DNA of 11,341 nt from Paracoccaceae bacterium (GCA_020832725.1 JAFIEC010000325.1:1-11341), one strand, 5' to 3'; shown: positions 1 through 8,751, counted from the stretch's first letter. Notes: generated by a model not told the origin, from the letters alone. Numbers and translations are program-made.

Positions 1-21
1 CCGCAGGAAACGAGACTGCCG

Positions 22-390
22 ATGTTCGCCATCCCCGGAACCCCACCCGTCACCCTGACCGACCGCGCCGCGCGCCACATCCTGCGCCTGATGACGCGCG
101 AAAGCGCGCAGGGCCTGCGCATCGGCGTCAAGAAGGGCGGCTGCGCCGGCATGGAATACACCATGGAAGAGGCCAGCGAGATCGCCCCCAACGACGAGGT
201 CGTGGAACAGGACGGCGCGCGTGTGCTGATCGCGCCGATGGCGCAGATGTTCCTTTTCGGGACCGAGATCGATTATAGAACCTCGCTGCTGGAAAGCGGC
301 TTCCAGTTCAACAACCCCAACGTGGCCGAGGCCTGCGGCTGCGGCGAATCGATCAGCTTTCGCGAACCGGGATCCGCTGCCGCCGAATGA
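22..390 (+). CDS. sufA: A-type iron-sulfur cluster carrier (SufA/ErpA/IscA family)
   Basis: This 122-residue protein belongs to the HesB/IscA (A-type carrier) family, which receives Fe-S clusters from a scaffold in the cytoplasm and passes them to apo-enzymes. The three cluster-ligand cysteines are visible: C41 in the GGCAGMEY block, and C105 and C107 in the C-terminal ACGCGES motif. The length is slightly above the usual 105-120 because of a short N-terminal lead and a tail after the last motif. The ATG at 22 follows a weak AGGA purine stretch at 5-8, so the start is likely but not firm. The sequence resembles the carrier commonly found at the end of suf operons in Rhodobacterales, so it may be the last gene of a suf cluster lying upstream of the window. 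The symbol sufA is an inference, since ErpA-type proteins are hard to tell apart from sequence alone. The gene is followed after 68 bp by tpiA on the same strand. Confidence 0.9.
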   Translation: MFAIPGTPPVTLTDRAARHILRLMTRESAQGLRIGVKKGGCAGMEYTMEEASEIAPNDEVVEQDGARVLIAPMAQMFLFGTEIDYRTSLLESGFQFNNPNVAEACGCGESISFREPGSAAAE

Positions 391-446
391 TCCGCCCCCG
401 GGGCGATCGGACGCCCGCGCAGTTTCCGCGCCCGGGACCACTTGCC

Positions 447-452
447 AGGGAG
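447..452 (+). promoter_or_regulatory. Ribosome binding site that fixes the tpiA start
   Basis: AGGGAG lies 6 nt upstream of the ATG at 459. It supports that start over the in-frame ATG at 387, which overlaps the sufA stop codon and has no such site, and over the ATG at 471. Confidence 0.65.
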
Positions 453-458
453 TATTCC

Positions 459-1208
459 ATGCGCCGCCGCATGGCCGCCGGAAACTGGAAGATGAACGGG
501 CTGCGCGCCGATCTCGCCGAGATTGCCGCCATCGCCGCCCTGCGCCCCGATTGCGAGATGGTGCTGTGCCCGCCCGCCACGCTGATCGCCCCCGCCGCTG
601 CGGCGCTTGGGGCCGGGGGGGCGGCGCTTGCGCTGGGCGGGCAGGATTGCGCGGCCCGGGCGTCGGGGGCCCATACCGGCGACATCTCGGCGGAGATGCT
701 GGCCGATGCCGGTGCCAGCCATGTGATCCTTGGCCATTCCGAGCGGCGGGCCGATCATGGCGAGGGCGACAAGCTGGTGGCGGCCAAGGTGGCTGCGGCC
801 TGGGAGGCCGGGCTGGTGGCCATCGTCTGCATCGGCGAGACCGAGGCGGAACGCGCGGCGGGCCGTACGCTGTCGGTCCTCGCGGGGCAGCTGGCACGTT
901 CGATCCCCGATCACGCAAGGGCCGGGCATCTGGGGGTGGCCTATGAACCGGTCTGGGCCATCGGCTCGGGGCGCACGCCCTCTCCGCAAGAGGTGCAGGA
1001 TGTCCACGCCGCCCTGCGCCAGGGGATCGAGACACGCTTTGGCGCCGATGTGGCGGCGGCCGTGCGGCTCCTCTATGGCGGCTCGGTCAAGCCGGAGAAC
1101 GCGGCCGGGCTGATGTCGCTGCCCGATGTGGACGGGGCGCTTGTGGGCGGCGCCTCGCTGCGCGCCGAGAGCTTTGCCGCCATCGTCGCCGCCATCGACG
1201 CGGCCTGA
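459..1208 (+). CDS. tpiA: Triosephosphate isomerase
   Basis: The gene encodes a 249-residue cytoplasmic TIM-barrel enzyme that interconverts dihydroxyacetone phosphate and glyceraldehyde 3-phosphate in glycolysis and gluconeogenesis. The family signature residues are all present: Asn9 and Lys11 in AGNWKMNG, the electrophile His93 in LGHSERR, the catalytic base Glu163 in AYEPVWAIG, the phosphate-gripping loop 6 just after it (AIGSGRTPS), and the phosphate-binding YGGSVKPENA at 206-215. Length matches the family (about 245-255). The frame stays open upstream to an ATG at 387, but the added 24 residues do not look like TIM and AGGGAG sits 6 nt before 459. The gene follows sufA by 68 bp on the same strand; I found no convincing promoter in that gap, so read-through from upstream is possible. 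A GC-rich hairpin lies just after the stop. Confidence 0.97.
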   Translation: MRRRMAAGNWKMNGLRADLAEIAAIAALRPDCEMVLCPPATLIAPAAAALGAGGAALALGGQDCAARASGAHTGDISAEMLADAGASHVILGHSERRADHGEGDKLVAAKVAAAWEAGLVAIVCIGETEAERAAGRTLSVLAGQLARSIPDHARAGHLGVAYEPVWAIGSGRTPSPQEVQDVHAALRQGIETRFGADVAAAVRLLYGGSVKPENAAGLMSLPDVDGALVGGASLRAESFAAIVAAIDAA

Positions 1209-1210
1209 AC

Positions 1211-1225
1211 CGCGCCTTCGGCGCG
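1211..1225. terminator. Candidate hairpin between convergent tpiA and SDR genes
   Basis: CGCGCC-TTC-GGCGCG forms a perfect 6-bp stem with a 3-nt loop, starting 2 nt after the tpiA stop. The dehydrogenase gene on the other strand ends at 1253, so the hairpin could serve either transcript. There is no T-run after it, so intrinsic termination is uncertain. Confidence 0.4.
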
Positions 1226-1252
1226 CCTCCGGCGTGACCAACCCCGCGCGCC

Positions 1253-2002
1253 TCAGCCGCGACCGATCAGCGGCATCTTCGTTGGCATCACCGTCAGGAA
1301 CGGCACGTTGGCCGACAGCGGCAGGCAGGCCATGTACCACACCGCCTCGGCCACATCGGCGACGGCCATCACCGGCTCGGCGCGGATGCTGCCGTCGGCC
1401 TGCCGCACGCCGAGGGGAAAGGCCGCCGCCATCTCGGTATCGGCATTGCCCACATCGATCTGGCCTGCGGCGATATCAAAGGCGCGGCCATCCAGCGCCA
1501 GCTGGCGCGTCAGCCCGGTCAGGGCGTGCTTGGTCGCCGTATAGGCCACCGCCCCGGGGCGCGGTGCCTGGGCCGCGACCGAGCCGTTGGTGATGATCCG
1601 CCCGCCGCGCGGATCCTGCGCGCGCATGGCCGCAAAGGCGGCGCGGGCCATCAGGAAGCTGCCCGTCAGGTTCACCGACACCGCGCGCTCCCAATCGGCA
1701 AGCGGGATCTCGTCGATCAGGCCCGAGGGCGGAAAGACCCCGGCATTGTTGAACAGCACATCCAGCCTGCCGAACGCGGACACATGGGCCGCGACGGACC
1801 CCGAGGCATCCTGAGGGCACGAGACATCGCCCGGCAGCACCAGCGCCCCCGCCGCACCGTCCGCACTCTCTTCCAGCGGGCCCGGGCGGCGGCCCATCAG
1901 GCCCACGCGCCAGCCCCGTTCCAGAAACAGCCGCGCCACGCCGCGCCCGATGCCCGAACCCGCCCCGGTGACCAGAAGCGTCGGCGCGCCCTCGCCCGCC
2001 AT
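1253..2002 (-). CDS. SDR family NAD(P)-dependent oxidoreductase
   Basis: This is a 249-residue classical short-chain dehydrogenase with a single Rossmann domain. Visible features are the cofactor motif TGAGSGIG (residues 12-19), NNAG (85-88) and the catalytic tetrad Asn111, Ser141, Tyr154 and Lys158 (YTATK). The substrate cannot be named from sequence; the substrate loop around residues 180-200 contains GQIDVGNA, a variant I associate with uncharacterised alphaproteobacterial SDRs. The ATG at 2002 begins 2 nt after the stop of the upstream RAM-domain gene, so the two are almost certainly one transcript with coupled translation. A TTG at 2008 that overlaps that stop is an alternative start adding two residues. 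The cofactor (NAD or NADP) is not decided here. It converges on tpiA, with a 44-bp gap. Confidence 0.9.
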   Translation of the reverse strand: MAGEGAPTLLVTGAGSGIGRGVARLFLERGWRVGLMGRRPGPLEESADGAAGALVLPGDVSCPQDASGSVAAHVSAFGRLDVLFNNAGVFPPSGLIDEIPLADWERAVSVNLTGSFLMARAAFAAMRAQDPRGGRIITNGSVAAQAPRPGAVAYTATKHALTGLTRQLALDGRAFDIAAGQIDVGNADTEMAAAFPLGVRQADGSIRAEPVMAVADVAEAVWYMACLPLSANVPFLTVMPTKMPLIGRG

Positions 2003-2004
2003 GC

Positions 2005-2244
2005 TCAATAGGCCTTGAAGGTCATCGTGGTCAGCGTGCGGGTGACATGGGGAACCCCGTCGATCAGGCGCTCGTTGATGTAGCGGCCCACATCCTCCCC
2101 CTCGGGGATATAGAGCTTGGCCAGCAGGTCGAACTCCCCGGAGGTGGAATAGAGCTCCGAGACGATCTCGCGGTCATAGATGGCATCGGCCGCGGCATAG
2201 GTCTTGCCGGGGGCACAGCGGATCTGGACGAAGACGCAAAGCAT
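2005..2244 (-). CDS. Stand-alone Lrp/AsnC ligand-binding (RAM) domain protein
   Basis: This 79-residue protein matches the C-terminal effector-binding RAM domain of Lrp/AsnC regulators and has no helix-turn-helix DNA-binding domain. The hallmarks are an N-terminal strand (CVFVQIRC), the GEFDLLAKLYIPE block (residues 37-49) and the end motif PHVTRTLTTMTF (65-76), in the beta-alpha-beta-beta-alpha-beta order of the fold. Full-length Lrp proteins are about 150-160 residues, but nothing upstream in this frame resembles an HTH domain and the gene has its own strong ribosome binding site, so it looks intact rather than truncated. Such free-standing RAM proteins occur widely; proposed roles are amino-acid binding or modulation of Lrp paralogues, but none can be assigned here. 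It is the first gene of a unit with the SDR gene, 2 nt apart. Confidence 0.88.
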   Translation of the reverse strand: MLCVFVQIRCAPGKTYAAADAIYDREIVSELYSTSGEFDLLAKLYIPEGEDVGRYINERLIDGVPHVTRTLTTMTFKAY

Positions 2245-2250
2245 GATGGG

Positions 2251-2257
2251 CTCTCCT
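2251..2257 (-). promoter_or_regulatory. Ribosome binding site of the RAM-domain gene
   Basis: On the minus strand AGGAGAG precedes the ATG at 2244 by 6 nt. This near-consensus site shows that the short protein is translated from its own start and is not a fragment of a longer regulator. Confidence 0.75.
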
Positions 2258-2270
2258 GTCGGGCGGGGAG

Positions 2271-2299
2271 AGCCTAGCCGCGCGCAGGCGCGCCCTCAA
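2271..2299 (-). promoter_or_regulatory. Candidate sigma70-type promoter for the RAM-SDR unit
   Basis: On the minus strand TTGAGG (2299-2294) and TAGGCT (2276-2271) are separated by exactly 17 nt, which would start transcription near 2264 and give a leader of about 20 nt. The -35 hexamer matches consensus at 4 of 6 positions and the -10 at 3 of 6, so this is a suggestion. The -35 and the spacer lie inside the first unit of the 26-bp tandem repeat. Confidence 0.35.
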
Positions 2300-2348
2300 G
2301 GCGTCGCGCGCAAGTGCGCCCTCGCGGCGTCGCGCGCAGGCGTGCCCT
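2279..2348. repeat. 26-bp GC-rich tandem repeat, about 2.7 copies
   Basis: Unit 1 (2279-2304) and unit 2 (2305-2330) agree at 22 of 26 positions; both begin CGCGCGCA and end GGCGT. A partial third unit (2331-2348) agrees with unit 1 at 17 of 18 positions and runs into the thpR stop codon at 2347-2349. The array fills the gap between thpR and the RAM-domain gene. Each full unit contains CGCC-N5-GGCG or a similar small dyad, so a transcript through it could form serial small hairpins. Confidence 0.8.
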
Positions 2349-2919
2349 ATCCGCCCAGCGGATAGAGAGCCAGCGTCTCGTATTCCGCACCCCCGGGCAG
2401 GCGGTGCGAGGCCAGCAGCGCGAACGCCGTCGCCGTGGCCTCCGGGACCATGGCCCCCGCCGCCGCCGCAAGCGCCGCCTCCAGCCGGATCTCCTCGGCC
2501 TGCGCGCGCGGCCAGCGCGCCAGCGTCACATGGGGGACAAAGCGCCGCGATTCGGGGGCCAGCGCGGCCGCGCGCAGCGCCCGGTCCACCTTGCGCTGCA
2601 AAGCCATCAGCGCCGGCGCAGGTGCCAGCCGCATGTGCAGGCTGCGCGGCGGGTCGGTGCCGAACGCCCCCAGCCCTGCGGCCTGCAGGGGCACCGCAGG
2701 CGCCGACAGCGCCGCCAGCGCGTGATGGGCGTCTTCCAGCGCGTTGTCCGGGGTCTCGCCCAGAAAGGACAGCGTCACATGCAGCGCATCGCCCGCGACC
2801 GGGCGCGGCAGGGGCAGGCGCGCGGCAAGGGCCTCCAGCGCGCCCGCCATCGGCTCGGGCACCGGCAGCGCCACGAAGACGCGCAGTCCGCCGCCCGCCC
2901 GGGCCCGTCGGCGGCTCAT
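2347..2919 (-). CDS. thpR: RNA 2',3'-cyclic phosphodiesterase (2H phosphoesterase, LigT/ThpR family)
   Basis: The 190-residue product is a 2H-superfamily enzyme that opens 2',3'-cyclic phosphate RNA ends to 2'-phosphates; the bacterial enzyme was first described as a 2'-5' tRNA ligase. Both catalytic HxT motifs are present: H47-V-T-L and H130-V-T-L, about 83 residues apart as expected. The N-terminal RVFVALPVP strand (13-21) is typical. The start is the ATG at 2919, which overlaps the stop of the helicase gene as ATGA; the frame remains open far upstream to 3543, but that extension is the shadow of the helicase gene. A GGGAGAGGGGG purine tract lies before the ATG inside the helicase end. Because translation is probably coupled to the helicase gene, the amber codon there may lower thpR expression. 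Length is normal for the family (175-195). Confidence 0.92.
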   Translation of the reverse strand: MSRRRARAGGGLRVFVALPVPEPMAGALEALAARLPLPRPVAGDALHVTLSFLGETPDNALEDAHHALAALSAPAVPLQAAGLGAFGTDPPRSLHMRLAPAPALMALQRKVDRALRAAALAPESRRFVPHVTLARWPRAQAEEIRLEAALAAAAGAMVPEATATAFALLASHRLPGGAEYETLALYPLGG

Positions 2920-4457
2920 GCGTCCGCCCCCTCTCCCTGCTCCTCGGCGCGCAGCCGAAGGGTGGCCGGGGCGCGGGACAGATCGGTCACCGACAGCGGT
3001 GCCGATGGCCGCGACAGCCGGTAGCGCGTGACCCACAGCAGCCGCCGCTCGGCGCGCGTGATGGCGACATAGGCCAGCCGTTTCCACAGGGGCTGCCCCG
3101 CCTCCATCCGCCCCGATCGCGCGGCGGCCCACAGGTCGGGGGCAAAGACCTGAACGCTGTCCCATTGCGAGCCCTGCGCCTTGTGGATGGTCACCGCCGC
3201 CCCGTGCAGAAAGGCAGCCCCCATGGAGGCGGCATAGGGGATGAACGGGTCTTCGTCGCCCTCGCGCTCGATCTTGACGATGGAGGCCGCCGAGACCTCG
3301 GGCTCCTCGGCACCCAGCACGTGCAGGCGCGAAAAACCCGACCGCTTGCCCGGGCCCAGATAGACCACCTGTGCCCCCTTCACGAGGCCGCGCGCCTCCA
3401 GATCGATCCGCCGCTTGCGATGCTTGAGCGGAAGCTCGATGCCGTCGCAGATCAGCGGCTCTCCGGGCAGCAGCGCATCCTCCGGGGCCTCGTGGGCGGT
3501 GCGAAAGGCGGCGATCAGCCGGATGCGGGTGGCGTTGCGCCATACCAGAACAGGCGAGCGGGCCATCAGATCGGCCTCCACCCGGCCCGCCACCAGCACG
3601 CGGTCATCCTGCGCGGCCGCAGCCTCGACCTGACGCTCGAAAGCCTCGAAGCTCAGCTCGGGATCGCCCAGCGCATGGGCCAGATCGAGGATCGGATTGC
3701 CCTCGGCCTGACGGTGAATGCGCGAGAGGCTGACGACATCTGCCTTGGGCAGCGTATCGAACACCATGCGCCCCGCCCCGGGGCTGGGGCCCACGGGAGC
3801 AAGCTGGGCCGGGTCGCCGAACAGCACCAGCGTGGGAAAGATCTCGCGCAGATCGTCAAGCTGCCGGGCGTCCAGCATCGAGGCCTCGTCCACCAGCCCG
3901 ATATCAAGCCCATCCTGCCGCCGGGTCCAGCCGGTGATGAAATCCGAACCGCGCAGCCCCGCCGCCGCCAGCGCGCCCGGAATCGAGGGATGGCGGAGGT
4001 AGAAGGCCGCCGCCCGGTCCAGCGCCTCGTCGCTCAGCGCGTCGGTGGCCGGGCGCTCGGTCCGTTCTACGGCCAGCCATTGGGCGATCTTCTCCTATTG
4101 GCGGTCATAGACGGGGGTATAGAGGATGCGGTGCAGCGTGGTCGCGGGAACACCGCGCAGCCGCAGCACCGAGGCGGCCTTGTTCGTGGGGGCCAGCACC
4201 GCCAGCCGCCGCCCGTCGCGCCGGCGGCCCTGCCAGTCTCCGGTGACGATCTCCGCCCCGGCCTCGCGCAGCGCCGCGACCAGCGCCGCAAGCAGCATCG
4301 TCTTGCCCGAACCCGCCTTGCCGGTGACCGCCAGCAGCCCGCCCTCGGCCCCGTCGGATTGCGGCGCAAGGCTGCCCGACGCCAGATCGGCCCCGGTCGC
4401 CGCCAGCAGTCGCGACAGGCGGTCCCATGCCGCCAACTGATCCTCGGAGAAGTCCAT
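2916..4457 (-). pseudogene. RecD-like SF1 DNA helicase, interrupted by an in-frame amber codon
   Basis: From the ATG at 4457 to the TGA at 2916 one frame of 513 sense and nonsense codons encodes a RecD/Dda-like (SF1B) helicase, broken only by TAG at codon 121. Before the stop lie the Q-like segment FSEDQLAAW (3-11), Walker A GKAGSGKT (46-53) and APTNKAA (89-95). After it, in the same frame, lie Walker B/motif II DEAS (190-193), motif III GDPAQLAPVG (214-223), SRIHRQ (about 245-250), motif V VTIHKAQGSQWDS (about 422-434) and motif VI YVAITRAERRL (about 463-473). The stop thus separates the two halves of the ATP site, so neither fragment should be an active helicase. The length fits the approximately 500-residue RecD-like ATPases of Rhodobacterales. 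A single-base change from a Tyr codon would explain the stop, so this may be a recent mutation, a sequencing error or a readthrough case. It overlaps thpR by 4 nt and is divergent from uvrA. Confidence 0.85.
4095..4097 (-). other. In-frame amber (TAG) codon inside the helicase gene
   Basis: The codon follows the TPVYDRQ segment and precedes EKIAQWLAVE in the same frame. Related proteins, as I recall them, read roughly YDPEYEKIAEWL here, so the TAG sits where a Tyr codon (TAT or TAC) would be, one substitution away. No other stop interrupts the 1.5-kb frame. Confidence 0.85.
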
Positions 4458-4521
4458 TCCGTCCCCCAGCCTGTGCCCTGATCCCCCGAAAGCGCCCCCC
4501 GCGCAAGCCCGCGCCCGACGC

Positions 4522-4548
4522 CTGCGCCCGCATTTGGTTCCGGCGCAG
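4522..4548. repeat. Inverted repeat in the helicase-uvrA intergenic region
   Basis: CTGCGCC and GGCGCAG form perfect 7-bp arms around a 13-nt AT-richer centre. It lies 65-91 nt upstream of the helicase start and 15 bp from the SOS box. It could be an operator or a leader hairpin of the helicase transcript; chance is also possible in DNA this GC-rich. Confidence 0.3.
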
Positions 4549-4562
4549 AAAGACCGGCCAAT

Positions 4563-4577
4563 GTTCGCCCGATGTTC
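4563..4577 (+). promoter_or_regulatory. SOS box (LexA operator), GTTC-N7-GTTC
   Basis: The sequence is GTTC-GCCCGAT-GTTC, an exact match to the direct-repeat LexA operator known in Rhodobacter and other alphaproteobacteria (distinct from the CTGT-N8-ACAG type of enterobacteria). It lies 65 bp upstream of the uvrA ATG, a gene that is LexA-controlled in many bacteria including Rhodobacter. It is 11 bp upstream of the candidate -35 element and 105 bp from the divergent helicase start, so it might act on both genes. Confidence 0.8.
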
Positions 4578-4588
4578 CCGATTCCGGT

Positions 4589-4616
4589 TTGAGACTCGCC
4601 CCGCCGCCGCTATGTT
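4589..4616 (+). promoter_or_regulatory. Candidate sigma70-type uvrA promoter
   Basis: TTGAGA (4589-4594) and TATGTT (4611-4616) are separated by 16 nt, each matching consensus at 4 or more of 6 positions. Transcription would begin near 4623, leaving about 20 nt of leader that includes the ribosome binding site GGAGGGG at 4631-4637. The SOS box lies just upstream. Confidence 0.6.
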
Positions 4617-4642
4617 GCCCGCGACAGGCTGGAGGGGCGGCG

Positions 4643-7507
<2,865 letters not shown>

Positions 7508-7511
7508 CCAT

Positions 7512-7541
7512 GGCGCGGCCGCGTCCTCGCGGCATCGCGCC
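7512..7541. terminator. Strong hairpin between convergent uvrA and the DUF2892 gene
   Basis: GGCGCGGCCGCG, loop TCCT, CGCGGC, bulge AT, CGCGCC: twelve base pairs, all G-C, with one 2-nt bulge. It starts 4 nt after the uvrA stop and ends 21 bp from the stop of the gene on the other strand, so it is well placed as a bidirectional terminator. There is no T-run on either side, so its mode of action is not shown by sequence. Confidence 0.5.
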
Positions 7542-7562
7542 GCGCGCGCGGCTGCGCTGAAA

Positions 7563-7769
7563 TCAGCGCTTGTCGAATGAACAGGTGTTGACGCCCAGCA
7601 CCGAATACAGCCCGCAGGTTCCGAAGATCCCGGTGAGCAGCGGCACGATACCGATCAGATAGAGCCAGCGCAGGCCTGAATCCGGCGACAGGAAGAACGC
7701 GGTGATCAGGGCCAGACCGACGACGACGCGGAGGGCACGATCGATCGTGCCGACATTTTTGGCGAACAT
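7563..7769 (-). CDS. DUF2892 family inner-membrane protein (YgaP-type membrane domain)
   Basis: This 68-residue protein begins with the family motif KNVGTIDRALR (4-14) and has two predicted membrane helices at about 13-27 and 33-50, followed by a C-terminal GLYSVLGVNTCSF segment (53-65) with Cys52 and Cys63. The DUF2892 fold forms a small membrane unit that in YgaP is fused to a rhodanese domain; here it stands alone, as in many proteobacteria, and its biochemical role is unknown. Cys63 in NTC is a conserved feature of the family. The ATG at 7769 is preferred over a TTG at 7775 because AAGGAGG sits 8 nt before the ATG but only 2 nt before the TTG. It is separated by 94 bp from the upstream valine operon and likely has its own promoter. 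Confidence 0.9.
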   Translation of the reverse strand: MFAKNVGTIDRALRVVVGLALITAFFLSPDSGLRWLYLIGIVPLLTGIFGTCGLYSVLGVNTCSFDKR

Positions 7770-7777
7770 GGGCAATG

Positions 7778-7784
7778 CCTCCTT
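7778..7784 (-). promoter_or_regulatory. Ribosome binding site of the DUF2892 gene
   Basis: AAGGAGG on the minus strand, a full match to the anti-16S sequence, 8 nt before the ATG at 7769. It decides the start in favour of the ATG over the upstream TTG. Confidence 0.8.
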
Positions 7785-7817
7785 GGTTGCGCAGGGTCAT
7801 CCTAGCGACTGCGGAGC

Positions 7818-7857
7818 AGATTAGCCACATCAATATATAGCTATGTCACTATGTCAC
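7818..7857 (-). promoter_or_regulatory. AT-rich leader with tandem octamer upstream of the DUF2892 gene
   Basis: These 40 bp are 35% G+C in surroundings of around 70%. On the minus strand they read through two adjacent copies of GTGACATA (7857-7842), then the palindrome ATAGCTAT (7844-7837), TATATT, and TAATCT (7823-7818), which is a possible -10. A matching -35 at normal spacing is not clear, which would fit an activator-dependent promoter with the octamers as binding sites. That role is inference. Confidence 0.4.
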
Positions 7858-7863
7858 GGAACG

Positions 7864-8751
7864 TCAGGATTTGCCGGTCCCGCCCCGCTCCTGCGCCGAC
7901 AGCCACGGCAGGACCGCCGAGAAGTCACGCCCGCGCCCGCCCTCCTCCTCCACGAAGGCGGCATAGAGGGCCGCGGCCCGCGCGCCCATGGGGGTGAGCG
8001 ACCCCGTCGCTTCGGCGGCCTGCTGCGACAGGCGCAGATCCTTGAGCATCAGCTCGGCGGCAAAGCCGGGGCGATAGCCGTTGTCGGCGGGCGAGGACGG
8101 CCCCACCCCCGGCGCGGGGCAATAGGTGGTCATCGACCAGGACTGCCCCGAAGAGGTGGAGACGACATCAAACAGCGCCGCGCGCGACAGGCCCAGCCTG
8201 TCGGCCAGCGCAAAGGCCTCGCAGGTGCCCAGCATGGTGATGCCGAGGATCATGTTGTTGCATATCTTCGCCGCCTGCCCGGCACCGGCCTCGCCGCAAT
8301 GCACCGCCCGCGCGCCCATCACATCGAGCAGCGGCAGGACCCGGGCAAAGGCGGCCTCGCTGCCACCGACCATGAAGGTCAGGCTGCCCGCCTGCGCACC
8401 GCCCACCCCGCCGGAGACGGGCGCATCCACCGCCGCTATCCCCGCCGCAAGGGCCGCCTCTGCCACGGAACGGGCAGCCTCCACATCGACGGTGGAGCAA
8501 TCCAGCAGGACCGCCCCCGGGCCCATCGCAGGCAGCACCTCGCAGGCCACCGCCCGCAGGATATCGCCATCGGGCAGCATGGTGATCACCACCTCCGCCC
8601 CCGCAGCCGCCCCGGGCGCGCTGGCCGCCATCGCCACCCCGTCGGGTGCCGGGGCGACCGGGTCGAAGCCCGCCACCGCATGGCCTGCAGCGGCCAGGTT
8701 GCGGGCCATGGGCGCGCCCATGTTGCCCAGCCCGACAAAGCCGATCCTCAT
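7864..8751 (-). CDS. mmsB: 3-hydroxyisobutyrate dehydrogenase
   Basis: The 295-residue enzyme oxidises 3-hydroxyisobutyrate to methylmalonate semialdehyde with NAD+, the penultimate step of valine breakdown. It belongs to the beta-hydroxyacid dehydrogenase family: N-terminal Rossmann motif GFVGLGNMG (4-12), substrate-binding DAPVSGGVGGAQAGSL (109-124), the catalytic Lys162 with Asn166 in GQAAKICNN, and Lys237 in MLKDL near the C terminus. Length is typical (290-300). The ATG at 8751 overlaps the stop of the upstream hydrolase gene (ATGA), which fixes the start; a longer open frame to 9264 is a shadow of that gene. It is the last gene of the valine operon, and its stop is followed by the AT-rich leader of the DUF2892 gene. 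The related tartronate semialdehyde reductase is possible by sequence, but the neighbours make MmsB far more likely. Confidence 0.95.
   Translation of the reverse strand: MRIGFVGLGNMGAPMARNLAAAGHAVAGFDPVAPAPDGVAMAASAPGAAAGAEVVITMLPDGDILRAVACEVLPAMGPGAVLLDCSTVDVEAARSVAEAALAAGIAAVDAPVSGGVGGAQAGSLTFMVGGSEAAFARVLPLLDVMGARAVHCGEAGAGQAAKICNNMILGITMLGTCEAFALADRLGLSRAALFDVVSTSSGQSWSMTTYCPAPGVGPSSPADNGYRPGFAAELMLKDLRLSQQAAEATGSLTPMGARAAALYAAFVEEEGGRGRDFSAVLPWLSAQERGGTGKS

Noticed and set aside
387..458. N-terminal extension of tpiA from the ATG overlapping the sufA stop
   Set aside because: The 24 extra residues do not resemble triosephosphate isomerase and the ATG at 459 has AGGGAG 6 nt upstream.
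2920..3543. A 398-residue reading of thpR extending into the helicase gene
   Set aside because: The added part is the wrong-frame shadow of the helicase coding sequence; the ThpR fold begins at 2919.
2916..3893. The 325-residue C-terminal helicase part as an independent gene starting at GTG 3893
   Set aside because: That GTG is the Val just before the Walker B Asp in the middle of the domain, so the product would lack Walker A; it is better read as the rear part of the interrupted gene.
2622..4481. Long plus-strand open frame (619 residues) opposite thpR and the helicase
   Set aside because: It lies antisense to recognisable genes, is rich in Arg, Pro and Gln as expected for the complement of high-GC codons, and has no family signature. 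The same applies to the long antisense frames opposite uvrA and the valine operon.
4427..4642. A 72-residue N-terminal extension of UvrA
   Set aside because: It would run through the SOS box and promoter and is not UvrA-like; GGAGGGG precedes the ATG at 4643.
7821..7838. Possible FNR/CRP-type box (TTGAT-N4-CTAAT on the minus strand)
   Set aside because: The second half matches ATCAA at only 2 of 5 positions.
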